A DNA stretch of 64,000 nt, taken from contig JANRIH010000011.1 of NCBI GenBank assembly GCA_033765145.1, positions 1-64,000 on the forward strand, read 5' to 3'. Position numbers and translations under genes: made by a program. The stretch comes from JAGVSR01 sp033765145 (GTDB taxonomy: Bacteria; Pseudomonadota; Alphaproteobacteria; Rhizobiales; Hyphomicrobiaceae). Position 1 is the stretch's first letter. Each line of letters opens with the position of its first letter. Of the stretch, positions 60,531 through 64,000 are shown piece after piece. The notes below the pieces were generated by a model. That model worked only from the letters and a program-made list of their open reading frames with translations. It searched no databases and was not told the origin of the DNA.

Positions 60531-61430
60531 CTATTCCGCCGCCGCTTTGCGCTCCATCAAGAGCGGAACTTCGGTCGCGATCCGAGCCGCAAGCCGCGCC
60601 AGATTGTTGGACAGCTCGCCGAACCCGGCCGTGCGGACCAGGGTCCGTTCGTTGACATAGAGGCCGCGATTGACCTCGATCTGGATCGCGTGAATGCCGC
60701 GCAGCGGCCGTCCGTAGTGCTCGGTGATATAGCCGCCGGCATAGGGACGGTTCATCTGGACGTCGTAGCCGAGGCCGGCCAACGCCGCGCGCAGGAACCG
60801 CGTCAGCCGCGGATCACAGGATGTGCCGAACCGATCGCCAAGAACCATGTCCGGCCGCTGCCCGGCCGACTGAGCGACGAGGGCGGACGGCATGGAATGG
60901 CAATCGACAAGCACCGCGTAGCCGAACTGGCGCTTAGCGTCCTCGATCAGAGCTTCGAGCGCCTTGTGAAACGGCCAATAGAGACGGTCGATCCGGGTCA
61001 GCGCATCCTCGAGACGCAGGGGCGCGCGGTAGATTTCCTCGCCGTCCGCGACGATACGCGCGATCGTACCCAAGCCCCCGACAACGCGGATCGACTGGGC
61101 GTTGGCCCAGTCGGGCAGGACGTCATGGAACAGTTCGGGGTCGAGTTCGTAGGGCTCACGGTTGACGTCGAGGTAGGCGCGCGGGAAGCGGGCTGCCAGC
61201 AGAGGTACGCCGTAGTCGGCCACGGAGGCGAAGAGTTCGTCGACATAATAGTCCTCCGACCGGCGGAGGGAGACCGGGTCGAGGCGCGACTTCGAGAGAA
61301 AGTGCTCAGTATAAATGCGTCCCGAATGGGGGGAGCAGAACACGAAGGGCGTCGGCGGACCCGCTGGCCGCAGAATTGTGAACGGAGGATCAAGCTCGCG
61401 CTCAATGGCCTGTTCCTCGGATGCACTCAT
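60531..61430 (-). CDS. N-formylglutamate amidohydrolase-family protein
   Basis: 299 residues from the ATG at 61430 (GGGACGAG upstream); ATG 61484 is upstream in frame. Family motifs: FVFCSPHSGRIYTEHFL, RRSEDYYVDELFASV, ARFPRAYLDVNREPYELDPE, VLVDCHSMPS and the IQIEVNRGLYVNE zone. N-formylglutamate amidohydrolases release formate from N-formylglutamate in histidine degradation, but the branch next to cpdR in Hyphomicrobiales may have another substrate. It is divergent to cpdR, an arrangement conserved in this order. Confidence 0.85.
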   Translation of the reverse strand: MSASEEQAIERELDPPFTILRPAGPPTPFVFCSPHSGRIYTEHFLSKSRLDPVSLRRSEDYYVDELFASVADYGVPLLAARFPRAYLDVNREPYELDPELFHDVLPDWANAQSIRVVGGLGTIARIVADGEEIYRAPLRLEDALTRIDRLYWPFHKALEALIEDAKRQFGYAVLVDCHSMPSALVAQSAGQRPDMVLGDRFGTSCDPRLTRFLRAALAGLGYDVQMNRPYAGGYITEHYGRPLRGIHAIQIEVNRGLYVNERTLVRTAGFGELSNNLARLAARIATEVPLLMERKAAAE

Positions 61431-61703
61431 CTCGTCCCATCTTTCGGGTGTTCTCGGCGTCGCTGCCACGCTCTCGGCCTGCATCGACACGCGGTAGCCC
61501 CGCAATCTGCCAACGCGCAGGGCCTCTGTCCATCTCTACCAATGGCGTTCGGTTAGTTGTCCCTCGGCATCGCCAGAGGGTAAGTTTTTCCCGTTCGCGA
61601 CGGACCTTCAGCCTCCGTTTACCGGCAATACGCCACATAGGGATGTCACACCGGATGTTATGCGATAGACTGCCGCTCCTCGTATCTCGAAGCCAGGCAC
61701 GAA

Positions 61704-62090
61704 ATGTCCATCCACCCTTCCAGCGTACCCGCCCATCGCATCCTTCTGGCCGAAGACGACGACTCGATGCGGGCATTCCTCGAACGCGCCCTCACCAAGG
61801 CCGGTTACGACGTTATCGGCTTCGCCAACGGCGTCGAGGCGCTCGAGCGGATGGAGCGTGAGCCGTTCACGCTGCTCCTGACCGACATCGTCATGCCGCG
61901 CATGGATGGCATCGAGCTTGCCCGCCGCGCCAGCGAGATCGACCCTGACCTCAAGATCATGTTCATCACTGGTTTCGCCGCCGTGGTTCTCAACAGCGAG
62001 AACCAAGGGCCGAAGGATGCCCGTGTGCTCTCGAAACCGTTTCATTTGAAGGACCTCGTCCGCGAGGTCGAACGGCTCCTGGCGGCCTGA
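61704..62090 (+). CDS. cpdR: CpdR cell-cycle response regulator
   Basis: 128 residues. The sequence is closely CpdR-like: RILLAEDDDSMRAFLERALT, TLLLTDIVMPRMDGIELARR (phospho-acceptor Asp), KIMFITGFAAVVLNSENQGP and VLSKPFHLKDLVREVERLLA. In alphaproteobacteria unphosphorylated CpdR recruits the ClpXP protease to the cell pole or primes it to degrade cell-cycle regulators; phosphorylation by the CckA-ChpT relay turns it off. It has no output domain. tRNA-Val follows. Confidence 0.93.
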   Translation: MSIHPSSVPAHRILLAEDDDSMRAFLERALTKAGYDVIGFANGVEALERMEREPFTLLLTDIVMPRMDGIELARRASEIDPDLKIMFITGFAAVVLNSENQGPKDARVLSKPFHLKDLVREVERLLAA

Positions 62091-62184
62091 AAGGCGCCCT
62101 TCGCCGGGGCAAAACCTCTGCTTGCCACCCTCCGGCAATGTGGATATACGAGGCGCTTCCCGAGCGGGGCCGCCCCCGCGAAAC

Positions 62185-62259
62185 GGGCACTTAGCTCAGC
62201 GGTAGAGCACTTCCTTGACATGGAAGGGGTCAGAGGTTCGATCCCTCTAGTGCCCACCA
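62185..62259 (+). tRNA. tRNA-Val (anticodon GAC)
   Basis: Full cloverleaf: acceptor GGGCACT pairs with AGTGCCC, D-arm GCTCAGCGGTAGAGC, anticodon stem CTTCC/GGAAG with loop TTGACAT (anticodon GAC), T-arm AGAGGTTCGATCCCTCT. The 3' CCA is encoded. Confidence 0.97.
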
Positions 62260-62501
62260 TTCGTTTCCGATCGAAACGACGGTTCACGGAAATTGGCGGC
62301 CACATACCACCCGGCCATTTTCCTCGTGCCAGCGACGACCCGAGGTCCTGAATTTCGCCCCCGATCCCGGTTGACAGCCGCGGGCCTCACGACTAGTTTC
62401 CCGCATCTTTTTCCAGAGCTCGTCGTGGTGCTCTTGCCCGCCGGTCGCCGGCGCGGCCTCAGAGCGTTTCGGCCGGCATCGCCAGTTCAAAGGGCCATCC
62501 C

Positions 62502-62627
62502 ATGAAGGTTCGCAACTCGTTGAAATCGCTTCGCGGCCGGCATCGCGACAACCGTCTCGTGCGCCGCAAGGGGCGCGTCTATGTCATCAACAAGACCCAG
62601 CGCCGCTTCAAGGCCCGCCAGGGCTGA
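62502..62627 (+). CDS. rpmJ: 50S ribosomal protein L36
   Basis: 41 residues: MKVRNSLKSLRGRHRDNRLV, then a basic stretch ending FKARQG. This is the C-minus (zinc-free) alphaproteobacterial form: the four zinc-ligand positions of the C-plus form are not Cys/His. AGGG precedes the ATG. L36 stabilises 23S rRNA folding in the large subunit. The gene stands alone, outside the main ribosomal clusters, as usual in this class. Confidence 0.95.
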   Translation: MKVRNSLKSLRGRHRDNRLVRRKGRVYVINKTQRRFKARQG

Positions 62628-62661
62628 GCGCGCTCGCGCGACTGCATTATCGATCGATTTT

Positions 62662-62689
62662 GCGGCCTCGGGACCATTCCCGGGGCCGC
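62662..62689 (+). terminator. hairpin downstream of rpmJ
   Basis: Stem GCGGCC-T-CGGGA / TCCCG-G-GGCCGC with a CCAT loop, 35 bases after the rpmJ stop. No T-run follows, so efficiency is uncertain. Confidence 0.55.
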
Positions 62690-62754
62690 AATCATGTCCA
62701 ACCTTTAAGACTTGCGGCTTTGACGTCGGCCTGAGCGTTCCCCTAACGTTGCGC

Positions 62755-63471
62755 ATGGTCATTCGCCGACACGATCGCAGCATTTTCCGCGCCGCCATAG
62801 CGGCCGCTTCGTACGTTGCCGCCGCGCTGCCCTGCATGGTCGCGGCCGCCGCCGAGGGTCCGCCGGGGCCCGTTCCGCCGGGCGAGGCGTCGCCGTCACC
62901 CCCGCAGGCCAAGTCTCCGGAGACAGCGGCACCCTCGGAGGGAGCGCCTCCCGCCGCGAAGCGGCCGGGCAAGCCGCCGGTGCCGAGCCGGACCGAACTC
63001 CTCGACGGGCTCTACGGACAGCTCGCAAAGTCTCCCAATGCCGAAACCTCCGCGACGATCGTCGCCGCGATCGAAGAGGTGTGGGCGCAATCGGGCAGCC
63101 CGACGGTCGACGTTCTGATGGAGCGCGCCATACAGGCCGTGGAACAGAAGCGGGCCGATCTCGCGCTCCAGCTTCTCGACGCAATCGTTGAATTGAAGCC
63201 CGACTATCCGGAAGGCTTTGCGCGGCGCGCGTTCGTGCACGTCATGCAGGACGATCGCAGACGCGCATTAGGCGATCTCCGTCGTGTGCTGGCGCTCGAC
63301 CCCAACAATTTCCGCGCCCTCGAAGGGCTCGGGCAGGTGCTGCGCGATGTCGGGGAGAAGAAGGCGGCGCTGGAGGCGGTCCGGCAATTGCTCAAGATCC
63401 ACCCCTACGCGGACGGCGCAAAGGAACTCGAAAACGAGCTTCGACGTGAGGTCGAGGGCCAGGGGATTTGA
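62755..63471 (+). CDS. exported TPR protein
   Basis: 238 residues from the ATG at 62755. A signal peptide (AAIAAASYVAAALPCMVAAA) contains a Cys but not a canonical lipobox, so the protein is probably periplasmic. A Pro/Ser-rich linker (residues ~35-78) is followed by TPR units: LALQLLDAIVELKPDYPEGF, RALGDLRRVLALDPNNFRAL and AALEAVRQLLKIHPYADGAK. TPRs mediate protein contacts; the role is unknown. Similar small exported TPR proteins are widespread in Hyphomicrobiales. It converges with pyruvate kinase. Confidence 0.75.
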   Translation: MVIRRHDRSIFRAAIAAASYVAAALPCMVAAAAEGPPGPVPPGEASPSPPQAKSPETAAPSEGAPPAAKRPGKPPVPSRTELLDGLYGQLAKSPNAETSATIVAAIEEVWAQSGSPTVDVLMERAIQAVEQKRADLALQLLDAIVELKPDYPEGFARRAFVHVMQDDRRRALGDLRRVLALDPNNFRALEGLGQVLRDVGEKKAALEAVRQLLKIHPYADGAKELENELRREVEGQGI

Positions 63472-63531
63472 TCAGGGCAACCGATCCGCGCCATTCAAAG
63501 ATGATTACGGCGTCATCGCCCTGTCGCCGGA

Positions 63532-64000
63532 TCAGACGATCGGCTGCGGCTTCGGCGCGATCGGCTTCCTGATCTTGCCACCGGTTGGGAAATCGTCGGG
63601 CGTATGGCCGTCCGGGAGCCCGTGCTCATCGACGAATGCCAGGCGGATCATGTTGGTGGCGCCTGGTGACCCAAGCGGCACGCCGGCTGTGATGACAAGA
63701 CCCTCGCCTGGCTTCACGAAGCCTTCCTCGAATGCGATCTGGCAAGCCTTGCGCACCATGTGCGCGAGGTCCTCGGGGTCACCGGTCAGAACGGTATGGA
63801 TGCCCCACACGAGCGACAGTCGCCGTGCAGTCGTGTCGATCGGCGTCAGGCCGATGACGGGAAGGCCGGGGCGTTCGCGCGCGACGCGGAGAGCGGTCGA
63901 GCCGGTGGCCGTGTAACAGAGGATGGCCGCGACTTTGACGGTGTTCGCGATCGCATAGGCTGCCGCCGCGATGGCGTCAGCGCCGGTTGCCTGCTTCTCG
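63532..64000 (-). CDS. pyk: pyruvate kinase, C-terminal part (truncated by window edge)
   Basis: The frame runs to the stop at 63532-63534 and continues past the right edge; 155 codons are visible. The sequence matches the pyruvate kinase C-terminal domain: EKQATGADAIAAAAYAIANT, VAAILCYTATGSTALRVARE, IGLTPIDTTARRLSLVWGIH and GLVITAGVPLGSPGATNMIR. The active-site barrel lies outside the window. It makes pyruvate and ATP from phosphoenolpyruvate in glycolysis. A C-terminal Pro/Lys tail follows the domain. Confidence 0.93.
   Translation of the reverse strand, partial: EKQATGADAIAAAAYAIANTVKVAAILCYTATGSTALRVARERPGLPVIGLTPIDTTARRLSLVWGIHTVLTGDPEDLAHMVRKACQIAFEEGFVKPGEGLVITAGVPLGSPGATNMIRLAFVDEHGLPDGHTPDDFPTGGKIRKPIAPKPQPIV

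Overview
The window looks like part of the chromosome of a high-GC alphaproteobacterium, most likely a member of the Hyphomicrobiales (Rhizobiales). The markers are a GapR (DUF2312) nucleoid protein, a CpdR response regulator beside an N-formylglutamate amidohydrolase, two sRNAs of the alpha-r8/MmgR type, HisN, a FeeM-like acyltransferase and a small heat-shock gene with a ROSE-like leader. The species cannot be named from the sequence alone.

Layout. 1-3961 is the integrase-proximal end of a prophage or integrative element: a chain of small genes joined by overlapping stop/start codons, a DUF4326-ASCH fusion, an excisionase-like protein and a tyrosine recombinase. 4229-9033 is a ferric-siderophore locus (DUF3325, PepSY-type inner-membrane reductase, DUF3649, TonB-dependent receptor). 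9229-12116 is a divergent copA/csoR copper-efflux pair with palindromic operators. 12262-26499 holds two giant RTX-type secreted proteins: a parallel beta-helix/RTX protein with a 1188-bp internal duplication, and a 2051-residue animal-type haem peroxidase. Between them lie an XRE-cupin regulator, an aldehyde dehydrogenase and a quinone-reductase-like flavoprotein. 26692-29006 is a NarL-type two-component cluster. 29081-36026 has a secreted protein, a field of GTGTCTGACACC repeats, a HAD phosphatase, and a lower-GC glycerate kinase/SLC13 transporter pair bounded on the far side by a remnant of the HAD gene 3' end.

36733-41316 contains a FeeM-like acyltransferase, a low-GC pair of membrane proteins, a stand-alone receiver, a PAS protein and a small secreted protein. 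41691-46936 carries a DUF882 peptidase-like protein, oxyR, gapR, a DUF459 SGNH hydrolase and a ribosome hibernation factor. 47133-49607 encodes the most unusual gene: an N-terminal TIR domain, a coiled coil and short helical repeats, fused to a degenerate Amt-type ammonium-transporter domain that has lost both pore histidines. It converges on a hexose-6-phosphate epimerase and the glutamate synthase genes gltD/gltB.

57341-64000 is core chromosome: small heat-shock protein, alpha/beta hydrolase, hisN, two tandem sRNAs, N-formylglutamate amidohydrolase, cpdR, tRNA-Val(GAC), rpmJ, a TPR lipoprotein-like or periplasmic protein, and the 3' part of pyruvate kinase.

How genes work together: the siderophore genes form an uptake-plus-reduction module; CsoR controls CopA; the XRE-cupin protein probably controls the aldehyde dehydrogenase; the SLC13 carrier and glycerate kinase probably form an uptake-and-phosphorylation pair. 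No CRISPR array, rRNA operon or complete insertion sequence was seen.
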